In this document: in pieces, positions 20,341-30,982 of the stretch | How positions within the stretch are numbered: the first letter of the stretch is position 1 | How the letters are laid out: every line of letters begins with the position of its first letter | Assembly (NCBI GenBank): GCA_963575745.1 | Contig: CAUYUJ010019902.1 | Location: 1-36,061 of the forward strand | Direction: 5' to 3' | DNA length: 36,061 bases | From: Prorocentrum cordatum | Lineage: Eukaryota; Sar; Dinophyceae; Prorocentrales; Prorocentraceae | Notes under the pieces: generated by a model | Told to the model about the DNA's origin: nothing | The model's input: the letters and a program-made list of their open reading frames with translations, nothing else | The model's database searches: none | Program-made: the position numbers and the translations under genes

Positions 20341-21525
20341 TCAGTGCAAAATGATCGCGGGGCTCCCGCGCATTATCGTTGCCGGGAAGTATATGTAGTT
20401 TTTTGTTTTGTTGGAAAAAGGTGATGATTTTAGGCCTGCACGCAGCAGGCAATATGCCGGCACTCCCGTCGTCCGTGCCGAAACATGATGCAGCGTGACT
20501 GTTTCGTGCCCGCGCATGGTCCAGATTTTCCCGCAACGTGTGATTTACATAATTTGTTTGCAAGGAATGTTTTGGGGGTGTTGGCTTTGCTCACGGCAGG
20601 CAATGTGCCCGCCCCCCGCCGTCCTTGTCAAAAAGCAAGGCAAGGTGATCGCGGGGCGTCCACGCATGATCCAGATTTTGGTGCAAAGTGCACTTTGTGT
20701 ATGGTCTTTTGCAAAGGATGGGTTGGATATGCTGGCACCCCCGCCGTCCTTGACAAAACCCATGCAAAGTGATCGCGGTACGCCCGCAAGCTGTCTCGCT
20801 CACTGTCACCCGCTCTCCCAACACAGAAGCAGCACCGAGTATCCCTGTCAAGAACCAATGCAAAGTGTTCGCGGGTCCCACGAGCATGAACCAAGATTTG
20901 GCCCAAACTTGTGTTTTGTATTGTTTTTGATAGGGATGGTGGGGGGTTGTGTTGTCATTGGTTCGGGTTGGCTACAGACCGCCTGGGAGAGGGGGTGTTG
21001 AGTACAAGGGAACAGTGATCCAGACACTCCCCGCCCGCAAGTCGTTTCGCTCACTCCCACCGGCTCTCCCTGCACACAGGTAGCACTCGAGCCGCAGCAT
21101 TTTCAGCGGTCGTCTATGGATGGACAGCTACTGGGAACCAACACAGACCCCATGGGCGCGACGCTGGGGCGATGTGCGCCACGCGTGCCAGGCGCGCCAG
21201 GTGCGTCAGGCACCCCTGGGGCCCAAGCGTGCCAGGCACGCCCGGCGCGCCAGATGCGCGATATGCTCCGTGTGCGCCATGTGTGCCGCATTCTCCAGCC
21301 GCGCCAGGTTCGCCACGCTCGGGGCACGCGCTGAGTGTGCCAGGTGCGCCCGCGCACGTGACAGCGCACATTGGGAAACATGTTGACCCCCAACATCTTT
21401 GTCGAAAGCCAATGCGCAATCGCGGCGGGGAGGCCATCGTGGTGTCTGGTGGGCCTGCACGCAGCAGGCAACATGCCAGCACCCCCGCCGTCCTTGTCAA
21501 AGCGAATGCGACATGATCGCGGGAG
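20341..21525. repeat. Degenerate direct repeat (GATCGCGGGGC family)
   Basis: Related units begin with AAAGTGATCGCGGGGC-like words near 20347, 20490, 20643, 20766, 20862, 21414 and 21510. Fuller units share CGCATGATCCAGATTTT, a TTTGCAAGGAATG-like stretch, GGCAATGTGCC and CCCGCCGTCCTTGTCAAA. Spacing is about 100-165 bases. A second small repeat, CGCAAGCTGTCTCGCTCACT at 20782 and CGCAAGTCGTTTCGCTCACT at 21037, is interleaved. Units are diverged and non-coding. Confidence 0.7.
21165..21350. repeat. GTGCCAGGCGCGCC-type minisatellite
   Basis: The words GTGCCAGGC, GCGCCAGGT and GTGCGCCA recur in about 9-10-base steps. This block interrupts the surrounding degenerate repeat. Confidence 0.6.
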
Positions 21526-21672
21526 GAGGGAGGATGGAGTTGGGAGGAGGGAGGAAGGAGGAGGGAGGAAGAAGGCGGAGGAGGACGAGGAGGAGGAGGC
21601 AGGAGGAGGAGGAGGAGGAGGAGGAGGAGGAGGAGAGAGGAGGAGTGAGGAGGAGGAGGAGGAGGAGGAGGA
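21525..21672. repeat. (GGA)n tract
   Basis: Purine-only GGA repeats with GGAGGGAGG interruptions. Poly-Glu or poly-Ser frames here are artefacts. Confidence 0.9.
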
Positions 21673-22345
21673 GACCTCTTGGGAGCCTCGTGGGGCATTC
21701 TTTGGGCCTCCTGGGAGCTTCCTGGGGCCCCCTTGGGGGCCTTGCCTCTGGGCCGTCTTGGGCCGTCGGAGCACCGAAGCGAGCAAACGCCAACGCTCTT
21801 TAGAAACCCAGGGGAAGTCAGTGATCTCGACATCTTCGGGCCTTCCTGGAGGTCCTTTTGGAGGCCTCTTGGGCCGTCTTAGGGCCATCTTGGGCCCCCT
21901 TGGGACCATCGTGGCCGTCTTGGAGGCAGCCTTGGCTGTCTTGGGTGCCGTCTTGGTCCGTCTGGAACGGGAAGATCGACGACGTGGGACATTTATGGGT
22001 CCTTGCGGATTGTGGAAACCGATGAATTGGGATGTGCATGCGCCCTTCCCGGTGCCCAGCGCGATCGGCTGAAGGTCCACCGGGAACCTTTAAACGAGAC
22101 CAGCAGCTATCCAAAGTCCAGCACGCCGCGCACCCCTGTGGCAAACCAAGAGGGGGCGGCGGATCAGTGGCCTTCGGCCCATTCCGCCGCAGTGCCCAGG
22201 CTTTAGGTCAGATGCATCTTGGATCCTGTGGGGATCTCTTGCGAGGCCTTTCGGAAGCCTCGTGGAGGCGGTCTTGGGAGTGTCCTGGGGCATCTCGGGG
22301 GCTTTCGGGGACCTCCTGGGGCCTGATTTTGGCACCTAGGTGATT
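21673..22345. repeat. G-rich arrays with a unique insert
   Basis: Array words of the TCTTGGGGCC type fill 21673-21965 and 22205-22345. Between them, 21966-22204 is non-repetitive except for GGCCTTCGGCCCATTCCGCC near 22170-22189, which recurs as GGCCTTCGGCCCATCCCGCC near 22798-22817 with about 60 bases of similar flank. Confidence 0.65.
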
Positions 22346-22388
22346 CTCGACGCCACGGACCATGTTTGTTCTCGGGGACACTTGCCAG

Positions 22389-22551
22389 GAGGGGAAAAAA
22401 CACAGACACAATTCATCGTCGACCCCCCCCAGAAAATGTAGGAAAATATGGAAAGTGGGGGGGAAGACACGAACCCAGAAAACATGGGAGAAAATGGGGA
22501 ATCCTGTTATTTGTGTCTATTCATTTGTGTGCCCCAGGGTCCCTTCAGCTT
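22389..22551. repeat. 165-base module, copy 2
   Basis: This is the second copy of the module at 19343-19508, in the same orientation. It keeps CAGACACAATTCATCGTCGA, GTGGGGGGGAAGACACGAAC and TGCCCCAGGGTCCCTTCA. Array words lie on the left within 50 bases and again from about 22850. Confidence 0.8.
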
Positions 22552-23400
22552 GGCCCATCTGGGCAGACGGGCAGTTTCACTTCGGGCGCACCCTGACTTG
22601 ACAGGTCTTTGTACGGCGGCAGGCGCGGCAGGGCTCCAGAAGAGAGACGGGGCCGACCTGATCTGCGAAGGGCTCACCACTGCGCTGCTCGTCTGGGCAG
22701 AGATCGGGGGGGGGGCCCTTGAAGGCCTATCGGCGGTCTCGTCTTGTCGATTCTACAGGCTTGCGCCACATCCGCCGACCCCTATATCTACGTAATGGCC
22801 TTCGGCCCATCCCGCCGCCGTGCCTGGGTTGTGGGTCATAGGCCTCTTGGATGTTCGTTGGGGTCTCGTGGGAAGCCTCTCGGGAGTCTCCTAGAGGCAG
22901 TTTTGAGGCCTCTGGGGATCGTTTTGGGGCCTCGTTTAGGCATCTGGGGAGCCTCTTGAGGCCTCTTGGGGGGCCTCTTGGGGGCCTCCTCGGGGCTTCT
23001 TGGGGCCGGAGGCTCGGATTTTCGGTTCGCGTTCCCCTTCTTGGGCCCCTCTTGAGGCTGTCTGGGGGCCCTCGTGGGCCGTCTTGGGCGCCTCTTGGGC
23101 CGTCTTGGGCGCCCTGTGGGGCCGTCTTGGGGCCTCTTGGAGGCTTCTTGGGCCGTCTTGGAGTGGTCTTGGAGGCTTCTAGGGACGTCATGGAGCGGCG
23201 GAAGGCCGAAAAGGCGAGAATACCAAAATCCTCCAGATTTTTTCAGAACATTTATGATTTGGCCTCTTGGAAGTGCTCTTGGAGGGCTCTTCAGCCGTCT
23301 TGGGGCTATTTTGGGCGTCTTGGAGCGATCTTTCAGAGACTCGGGGCCTTCTTGAACCGTCTTGGGTGCGTCTTGGGGCCCTCTTGGGTCGTCGGGGGAC
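22552..23400. repeat. Unique joint then G-rich array
   Basis: Bases 22552-22849 show no gene. From 22850 to 23190 and 23255 to 23400 the words GCCTCTTGGGG, GGGCCGTCTTGGGCG and CTTGGAGGC recur densely. The piece at 23191-23254, containing GGCGGAAGGCCGAAAAGG, is not array-like. Frames open through the array encode only low-complexity Gly/Ser/Trp/Leu sequence. Confidence 0.6.
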
Positions 23401-23976
23401 CCTTAATCCCCCCAGGCCTGGGGGGGGGTCAAATTCCCAGTTTTGGGGCCCCTGGGGGGTGGGGGAGAAAGAATTTTTGGAGGGGAATCTCACGCGCCCA
23501 GAGACCCACGAGGGGTCGGCGGATCTGCGAAAGCCTTGGAAGTGCGCTCACGCGCCCGCGACCGCCGCTAAACAGGTAGACAAGATGTTCGCGCTCGCGG
23601 GCCAGGCGCTAAACGGTAGGTGATGTCGCATGCGAGGTAACCTCTTTTCTCTCCTCTCCACATCCTCCCAGCAGCTTGGCAGCGTGCAGCTAAACATCTG
23701 TTCAACTTTTGTGTTTAAACCAGCTGGAGGCGCAAAGTCCGGCCTCACTGAGAGGATCAGCTGGGATAAACATTGAGCAGTTGTTTGCATGGCTAATTTA
23801 ACCTGTATGTTCAGTCGGATCCGCAAAGGACGGCCTCACTGAGAGGATCGACTGTTTAAACGCAGATTTTAAATAGTTGAATTCGTTTCGCTTTTAACCC
23901 TTCGCTGTACGCTGCGCACTGGCGAAAGCGGTCTGGCTCTTCCTCTTTCTCCTCTCGTTCCTCTTCGTCTCACTTC
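23401..23976. other. Non-repetitive stretch with a paired 19-base repeat
   Basis: CGGCCTCACTGAGAGGATC occurs exactly at 23740-23758 and 23832-23850, each just after a GCAAAG-like word, and a GTTTAAAC octamer lies at about 23714 and 23854. This 150-base patch is less GC-rich than its surroundings and may be a small RNA, regulatory or element-end region. No RNA family is recognised and no gene is seen. Confidence 0.5.
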
Positions 23977-24100
23977 TCGACGACGACGACAACATCGACG
24001 GACGACGGGCGACGACGACGACGACGTCGACGACGACGGGCGACGGACGACGGACGACGGACGACGGACGACGGACGACGGACGACGGACGACGGACGAC

Positions 24101-24178
<78 letters not shown>

Positions 24179-24512
24179 ACGACGGACGACGGACGACGGA
24201 CGACGACGACGACGACGACGACGACGACTAAGTCCAGCGGCCTGGCGGTTTGATGGCGTCGCCGCGCCGGTCGGCCGAGATGCACGCAGCGGCTCCGAGG
24301 GGCCCTGGGGGGCACAGAAGCTGCCTCCGGCCGCCCTCTCCCTCCTCGTCCTCGTCGTCGTCGTCGTCGTCGTCGTCGTCCTCGTTCTCCTTGTCGTCCT
24401 CCTCGTTCTCCTCCCCGTCCTCCTCCTCGTTCTCCTCGTCGTCGTCCTCCTCGTTCTCCTCGTCGTCCTTCTCCTCGTCGTCCTCCTCTTCTTCCTCCTC
24501 CTCCTCCTTCGA
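23977..24512. repeat. (GAC)n/(GACGGAC)n then (CTC/CGTC)n microsatellites
   Basis: Bases 23977-24231 are GAC repeats with a GACGGAC subarray. Bases 24232-24335 are a short unique joint. Bases 24336-24512 are CGTCGTC, CTCCTC and TTCTCC repeats. The long minus-strand Arg/Val/Ser and Asp/Glu frames here are artefacts. Confidence 0.9.
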
Positions 24513-24529
24513 GTTTTCTATCCGACTCG

Positions 24530-24905
24530 ATGACGTACCAAGAGAATGAGATGCACATATGGGGATCCAAAGAGATGGGGTTCTTGTTATTGGCGGACCG
24601 CGCCGGAGGAACAGAGAGAGAACAGAACACCACCTCACCTCCTCTCACTCAGACCCACTCAGACTCAGTCATCACATTTTCTCTTCCAACATGTTTCGCT
24701 TTCGGAGCAGTTTGCGAGGATGTCTCAGGCGATTCGCTGGTTTCAGCACTTAAGGGGGGCGGCGGGGGGGTATTTCCCTCGGCCCCTTTCGCGGATTTTT
24801 CCCCATATCCTAAGTATGGGGTTCTTGTTATTCCCCATATCCAAAGATGGGGTTCTTGTTATTGGCGGACCGCGCCGGAAGGACACAGAACAGGACAGAA
24901 CACCA
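24530..24905. repeat. GGCGGACCGCGCC junction modules
   Basis: The string GATGCACATATGGGG, then TGGGGTTCTTGTTATTGGC and GGACCGCGCCGGA, occurs at 24551-24605 and in part again at 24845-24880. The same GGCGGACCGCGCC joint is at 27132 and inverted at about 34830. It always leads into a CTCAGACTCA-type array, so it marks a fixed module boundary. Confidence 0.7.
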
Positions 24906-25420
24906 CATCACCACCACTCATCACTCAGACTCACCACTCAGATTCACTCATCACTCAGACTCACTCATGCTCTCTCATCACTCAGACTCAGTCATCACTC
25001 AGACTCAGGCGATTCGCTCGTCTCAGCAATCTAAGGGGGGCGGCGGGGGGGTATTTCACGGGGTCCCGTTCGCGGAATTTTGTGGGGATGTCTCAGGCGG
25101 TTTGGCCATTTTCTGATCCAACATGTTTCGTTTTCGGAGCAGATTTGGAGGATGTCTCAGGCGATTCGCTCGTCTCAGCACTCTAAGGGGGGCGGCGGGG
25201 GGGTATTTCACGGGGTCCCGTTCGCGGAATTTTGTGGGGATGTCTCGAGCGGTTTGCTTGTTTTCTGTGCCAGCATCTTTCGTTTTCGGAGCAGATTTGG
25301 AGGATGTCTCGAGCGAGGCGCTCATTTTGACCTCCCAGGTGGGCCAGATTTTGAGGATGTCTCGAGCGGTTTGCTTGTTTTGGTGGCCAGGCTCGTGGGC
25401 GCAGATTCTTCTCAGGATGC
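24712..25420 (+). repeat. 153-base satellite, block 1 (diverged)
   Basis: Units carry GATGTCTCAGGCG twice: once before GTTTGGCCATTTT, once before ATTCGCTGGTTTCAGCAC. They also carry CGCTTTCGGAGCAGATTTGG and a GGGCGGCGGGGGGGTATTTC link. Here a CTCAGACTCA array (24905-25010) interrupts, and some units read TCTCGAGCGAGGCGCTC. It is non-coding; see 27432-28130 for the cleanest copies. Confidence 0.85.
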
Positions 25421-25424
25421 CACA

Positions 25425-25765
25425 GGAGGCTCCCACAGGCTCCAGGAGGCCCCAGGAGACCACATGAGGTCCCAGGAGGCATCAGGAGGCCACAGAAAGA
25501 CTCAAGAGGCTACAGGATGTCCCAAGAGGCTCCAGGATTACTTGGACGCCTCCTACTCCTCCTCCTTCCTCCTCTTTCCTCCTCCCCTCCTCATACTCAG
25601 ACTTACTCATATTCAGACTTACTCATACTCAGAACTTTCTCATACACAGACCTACTCATACCCAGACTTACTCATACACAGACTTACTCATACACAGATT
25701 TACTCATACTCAGGCATACTCATACTCAGACCTACTCATACTCAGACTTACTCAACACACATCAG
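25425..25765. repeat. CAGGAGGCCCC array then CTCATACTCAGACTTA array
   Basis: Bases 25425-25545 repeat CAGGAGGCYCC in 9-12-base steps, the reverse-complement counterpart of the G-rich array of 18.5-23.4 kb. Bases 25590-25765 repeat ACTCATACTCAGACTT in about 15-base steps. Neither is coding. Confidence 0.8.
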
Positions 25766-25767
25766 AT

Positions 25768-26610
25768 TTGGAGGATGTCTCAAGCGGGGCGCTGGTTTCA
25801 GCACCCCTAAGGGGAGCCGCCAGGGGTGTTTGCACGGGCTCGTTCGCGGCCATTTTGTGGGATGTCTCAGGCGGTTTGCTTGTTTCTGGGCTCAACACCC
25901 TTCGCTTGGAGAGCAGATTGTGAGGATGTCTCAGGCGGGGCGCTGGTTTCAGCACCCCTAAGGGGAGCCGCCAGGGGTGTTTGCACGGGCTCGTTCGCGG
26001 CCATTTTGTGGGGATGTCTCAGGCGGTTTGCTTGTTTCTGGGCTCAACATCCTTCGCTTTCGGAGCAGATTTGGAGGATGTCTCGAGCGAGGCGCTCATT
26101 TTCACCCTCCAGGTGGGCCAGATTTGAGGATGTCTCGATCGGTTTGCTTGTTTTGGTGGCCAGGCTCGTGGCCTAAGGGGAGCCGCCAGGGGTGTTTGCA
26201 CGGGCTCGTTCGCGGCCATTTTGTGGGGATGTCTCAGGCGGTTTGCTTGTTTCTGGGCCCACATCCTTCGCTTTCGGAGCAGATTTGGAGGATGTCTCGA
26301 GCGAGGCGCTCATTTTCACCCCCCAGGTGGGCCAGATTTTGAGGATGTCTCGATCGGTTTGCTTGTTTTGGTGGCCAGGCTCGTGGCCCTAAGGGGAGCC
26401 GCCAGGGGTGGTTGCACGGGCTCGTTCGCGGCCATTTTGTGGGGATGTCTCAGGCGGTTTGCTTGTTTCTGGCCCAACATCCTTCGCTTTCGGAGCAGAT
26501 TTGGAGGATGTCTCGAGCGAGGCGCTCATTTTCACCCCCCAGGTGGGCCAGATTTTGAGGATGTCTCGATCGGTTTGCCTGTTTTGGTGGCCAGGCTCGT
26601 GGGCGCAGAT
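25768..26610 (+). repeat. 216-base derivative of the 153-base satellite
   Basis: AAGGGGAGCCGCCAGGGGTG begins near 25809, 25960, 26175 and 26391, giving steps of about 151, 215 and 216. The longer form adds about 64 bases containing CCAGGTGGGCCAGATTTTGA and a third GATGTCTCGATCGG copy. It shares CGCTTTCGGAGCAGATTTGG with the 153-base family, so it is a locally amplified variant. Confidence 0.8.
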
Positions 26611-27080
26611 TCTTCTCAGGATGCCACAGGAGGCTCCAGGAGGCCCCAGGAGACCACATGAGGTCCCAGGAGGCATCAGGAGGCCACAGAAAGATTCAAG
26701 AGGCCACAGGATGTCCCAAGAGGCTCCAGGAGGCCCCAGGAAGCTCCAGAAGGCCTCCGGAAACCACAGGTGGCCCCAGGAGGCAACAGGAAGTGCCAGG
26801 AGGCCTCGGAAGGCAACAGGAGGCCCCGAGAGGCCCCAGGAGCAGGAGGCCTCAGAAGGCAACAGGAGTGGCTCCAATCCCATGTGTTTTACGTATGCTC
26901 CTATCGATTGGGCCTCACCTGGAGCACGATTCTTTGATGTTCTACGTATGTTTCTATATATTGTCCTTCTCCTGTGTAAGCAATCCTACTTGTTTTACTT
27001 TTGTTCCTATATATTGGGCCTCTCCTGGGGCACGAGTCCTTGGTGTTTTACGTGTGTTCCTGTAGACCCATATACAATAT
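26611..27080. repeat. CAGGAGGCC array followed by four 53-base units
   Basis: Bases 26611-26872 repeat CAGGAGGCCCCAGGA-like words and share about 115 bases with 25390-25545. Bases 26884-27070 hold four diverged units starting TGTTTTACGTATG (26886), TGTTCTACGTATG (26938), TGTTTTACTTTTG (26991) and TGTTTTACGTGTG (27044), a 53-base period. Hydrophobic open frames in the second part result from the T-rich units. Confidence 0.75.
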
Positions 27081-27089
27081 TACCTTTAA

Positions 27090-27425
27090 AAAAGGATGCA
27101 CATATGGGGAGCTCCACGCAGTGAGTAATTGGCGGACCGCGCCAGATGAGAGAGAACACACCACTCCTCTCACTCAGACCCACTCACTCATCACTCAGAC
27201 TCACTCATCACTCAGACCCACTCATCGCTCAGACTCACTCATCACTCAGACTCACTCATCACTCGGACTCAGTCATGACTCAGACTCATCACTCATCACT
27301 CAGACTCACTCATCACTCAGACTCACTCATCACTCAGACTCACTCATCACTCAGACTCACTGTACTTGTACTCATACATTCACTACACTCACTCAGGTCC
27401 ACTCATCGGATGACTCACACACACT
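27090..27425 (+). repeat. CTCATCACTCAGACTCA array
   Basis: After the GGCGGACCGCGCC joint (27132) the sequence repeats ACTCATCACTCAGACTC in about 15-17-base steps up to 27425. The same array occurs inverted at 34500-34800. Confidence 0.9.
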
Positions 27426-27431
27426 GATGTT

Positions 27432-28130
27432 GAGGATGTCTCAGGCGATTCTGTGGCTTCAGCACTCCTAAGGGGAGCGGCGGGGGGGTATTTCACTCGG
27501 CCCCTTTCGCAGGATTTTGTGGGGATGTCTCAGGCGGTTTGGCCATTTTCTCTTCCAACATGTTTCGCTTTCGGAGCAGATTTGGAGGATGTCTCAGGCG
27601 ATTCGCTGGTTTCAGCACTCCTAAGGGGAGCGGCGGGGGGGTATTTCACTCGGCCCCTTTCGCGGGATTTTGTGGGGATGTCTCAGGCGGTTTGGCCATT
27701 TTCTCTTCCAACATGTTTCGCTTTCGGAGCAGATTTGGAGGATGTCTCAGGCGATTCGCTGGTTTCAGCACTCTAAGGGGCGCGGCGGGGGGGTATTTCA
27801 CTCGGCCCCTTTCGCGGGATTTTGTGGGGATGTCTCTAGCGGTTTGGCCATTTTCTCTTCCACCATGTTTCGCTTTCGGAGCAGATTTGGAGGATGTCTC
27901 AGGCGATTCGCTGGTTTCAGCACTCTAAGGGGAGCGGCTGGTTGTGGGGATGTCTCAGGCGGTTCGGCCATTTTCTCTTCCAACATGTTTCGCTTTCGGA
28001 GCAGATTTGGAGGACGTTCGCGCCCAGTTTGCGGGGATGTCTCAGGCGGTTTTGCCGTTATGATGCTGGGCGTCTGTCGTTTTCACAGCAGTTTTGGGAG
28101 GATGTGTCAGGCGATTTGCTGGTTTCAGCA
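27432..28130 (+). repeat. 153-base satellite, block 2 (reference copies)
   Basis: GAGGATGTCTCAGGCGATTC starts at 27432, 27585, 27738 and 27890, giving periods of 153, 153 and 152. Each unit is two related halves with GATGTCTCAGGCG about 90 bases apart. Because 153 is 51 codons, a repeat peptide such as FSLPTCFAFGADLEDVSGD stays open; there is no start context or domain. The last unit ends in a diverged terminal copy (GGACGTTCGCGCCCAGTTTG, GTTATGATGCTGGGCGTCTG) that also ends blocks 3 and 4. Confidence 0.92.
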
Positions 28131-28134
28131 CTCC

Positions 28135-28921
28135 CAAGGAGGAGGAGGAGGAGGAGGAGGAGGAGGAGGAGGAGGAGGAGGAGGAGAGGAGGAGGAGGAG
28201 AAGAGGAGGAGGAGGAGAGGAGGGAGAGGAGGAGGAGGGGATGAAGAGGAGGGAGTGGGAGGAGGAGGAGGAGGAGGATGAGGAGGAGGAGGAGGAGGAG
28301 GAGGGGGGAAAAAAGAAAAGGAGAGTATGAGGAGGAGGATGAGGAGGAGGATGAGGAGGAGGAGGAGGATGAGGAGTTGGAGGAAGAGGAGGAGGAGGAG
28401 GAGGAGGAGGAGGAGGGGGAGGAGGAAGAGAAAAAAGTAAGCGAGGAGGAGGAGGAAGAGGACGAGGAGGAGGAGGAGGAGATGGAGGACAGCATGAACA
28501 CGGTAGGAGCAGACGCAGGACGGGGATGATGATGATGCTGATGATGATGATGATGCTGATGATGATGATGATGATGCTGCTGCTGATGATGATGATGATG
28601 ATGATGAATGCTGTAATTATGAATGATGCTGAGGAGGATGATGATGATGATGCTGATGATGATATGATGATGTGATCATGCTGATCATGGTGATGATGAT
28701 GCTGATGATGAATGATGATGATGATGATGATGATGATGAATGGATGAGATGATGATGATGAATGATTATGAGATGATGATGATGATCATGTGATGATGAT
28801 GATGATGGCTGGGATGATTATGTTTATGATGATGATGATTATATGAATGCATGAGGATTATGAGGACGGAGGAGGATGGGAGGAGGGAGGAGGAGGAGTG
28901 ATGAGGCGGAGGAGGAGAGGG

Positions 28922-28956
<35 letters not shown>

Positions 28957-29050
28957 GAGGGAGGATGATGAGGAGGAGTAGGAGGAGGAGACGGAGGATG
29001 AGGAGGAGCGGAGAGGAGAGGAAGAGGAGGCGGATGAGGAGGAGGAGGAG
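28135..29050. repeat. GGA tract, spacer, GAT tract, GGA tract
   Basis: Bases 28135-28490 are GGA repeats. GACAGCATGAACACGGTAGG (28487-28506) is a conserved spacer. Bases 28526-28860 are (GATGAT)n with GCT steps and 28861-29050 are GGA again. The same order recurs in later composite units. Poly-Glu and poly-Ser frames are artefacts. Confidence 0.9.
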
Positions 29051-30914
29051 GACCTGGGGAACTCGAGTAGCCAGGGCCAGACGATCGAGGTTCGATGCTC
29101 CAAAGCTTTAGGTTTTACTCAAACGCTTCCGCCTCACCCTCCTTCGCCTTCCGCTCTCCTTCAGCCTTCTGCATTCATATTCACGCATACTCAGACTCAG
29201 TCACGCGCAGGCTCACTCGCACTTAGACTCGCTCATTTCCATACTTAAACTTACTCACACCCAGATTCACTCATACCCAGACTCGCGCCTGCTCAGACTC
29301 ATCATCCTTCGGTCCGCTCAAGCGCAGACCGACTCACACTCAGACTGCCTCACATCCATACCCAATCACACCCGGCTCACTCGCACTCAGATTCATTAAC
29401 ACACACTTTTCCCCCACTCAGACACCCTCAAGCCCAGACTCATGCTCAGACTCATCATGCTACGATCCGCTCAATCACAGACTGGCTCACAGTCAGATTC
29501 GTCCATACTCAGACCCACTCGCACACAGACGCGCTCGCGCTCATATTTACTCACACGCATACCCACTCAAACCCAGGCTCAATCGCACCCAGATTACCTC
29601 ACACTCAGAACCAGTCGCTCTCAGATTTGCTATTGGTCGCACTCGTGCTTGCAGACTGTGGGAATGTCTCGAGCGAGCGGTTCGCCCTCGCACACAGGCG
29701 CTCATTGACAGCTATCAAGAGAAAGACGTGCCAAGAGAATGTGATGCACATGTGGGGGGCCCCGCGTCGAGTAAGTCTGGGGATGTCTCAGGCGGTTTGG
29801 CATTTTTCTCCTCCAGCATGTTTCGCTTTTCGTGGCAGATTTCGGGGATGTCTCAGGCGATTCGCTGGTTTCGGCACTCTAAGGGGAGCGGCGGGGGGGG
29901 GGGTACTTCACTCGGCCCCTTTCGCGGGATTTTGCGGGGATGTCTCAGGCGGTTTGGCCATTTTCTCATCCAACATGTTTCGCTTTCGGAGCAGATTTGG
30001 AGGATGTCTCAGGCGATTCGCTGGTTTCGGCACTCTAAGGGGAGCGGCGGGGGGTATTTCACGCGGCCCCTTTCGCGGGATTCTGTGGGGATGTCTCAAG
30101 CGGTTTGGCCATTTTCTCTTCCAACACGTTTCGCTTTCGGAGCAGACTTGGAGGATGTCTCAGGCGATTCGCTGGTTTCAGCACTCTAAGGGGCGCGGCG
30201 GGGGGTATTTCACTCGGCCCCTTTTCGCGGGATGTTGTGGGGATGTCCCAGGCGGTTTGGCCATTTTGTTTTCCAGCGCGTTTCGCTTTCGGAGCAGATT
30301 TGGACGACGTTCGCGCCCAGTTTGCGGGGATGTCTCAGGCGGTTTGGTCGTTATGATGCTGATCATCTATCGTTTTTCGGAACAATTTTGGTTTTGGGAG
30401 GATGTCTTAGGCGATTTGCTGGTTTCAACACTCCCAAGGAGGAGGAGGAGGAGGACGAGGGGGAGGAGGAGGAGGAGGAGGAGGAGGAGGGAGGAGGAGA
30501 GGAGGAGGATGAGGAGGAGGAGAGGAGAGGAGGAGGAAGGAGGAGGAGAGTAGGAGGATGAGGAGAGGAGGAGGAGTAGGAGGAGGAGGAGGGTGAGGAG
30601 GAGGGAGGAGGAGAGGAGGAGAGGAGAGGAGGAGGTATGAGATGAGGAGGAGGAGGAGGGAGGAGGAGGAGATGGAGGAGGAGGAGGAGGAGGAAGGAGG
30701 AGGAGGGGATTGAGGAGGAGGGAGGAGGAGGAGGAGATCAGGAGGAGGAGGAGGAAGAGGAGGAGGAGGAGGAGGAGGAGGAAGAGAAAGAGGAAACGAG
30801 GAGGAGGAGGACGAGGACCAGGAGGAGGAGGAGGAGGAGGAGGAGGAGGAGGAGAAGGAAGACAGCATGAACACGGTAGGAGCAGAAGCAGGAAGGGTAT
30901 GATGATGATGATGC

Positions 30915-30982
<68 letters not shown>

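Noticed and set aside
24340-24512. Poly-Ser, poly-Glu and poly-Asp proteins in CTC, GGA and GAT tracts here and at 28.1-28.5, 30.4-30.9, 32.4-32.6 and 33.6-34.2 kb
   Set aside because: They are translations of trinucleotide microsatellites, open in several frames at once.
27432-28281. Repeated 51-residue peptides in the 153-base satellite
   Set aside because: They arise because 153 is divisible by three; the frames run into GGA tracts and appear in several phases.
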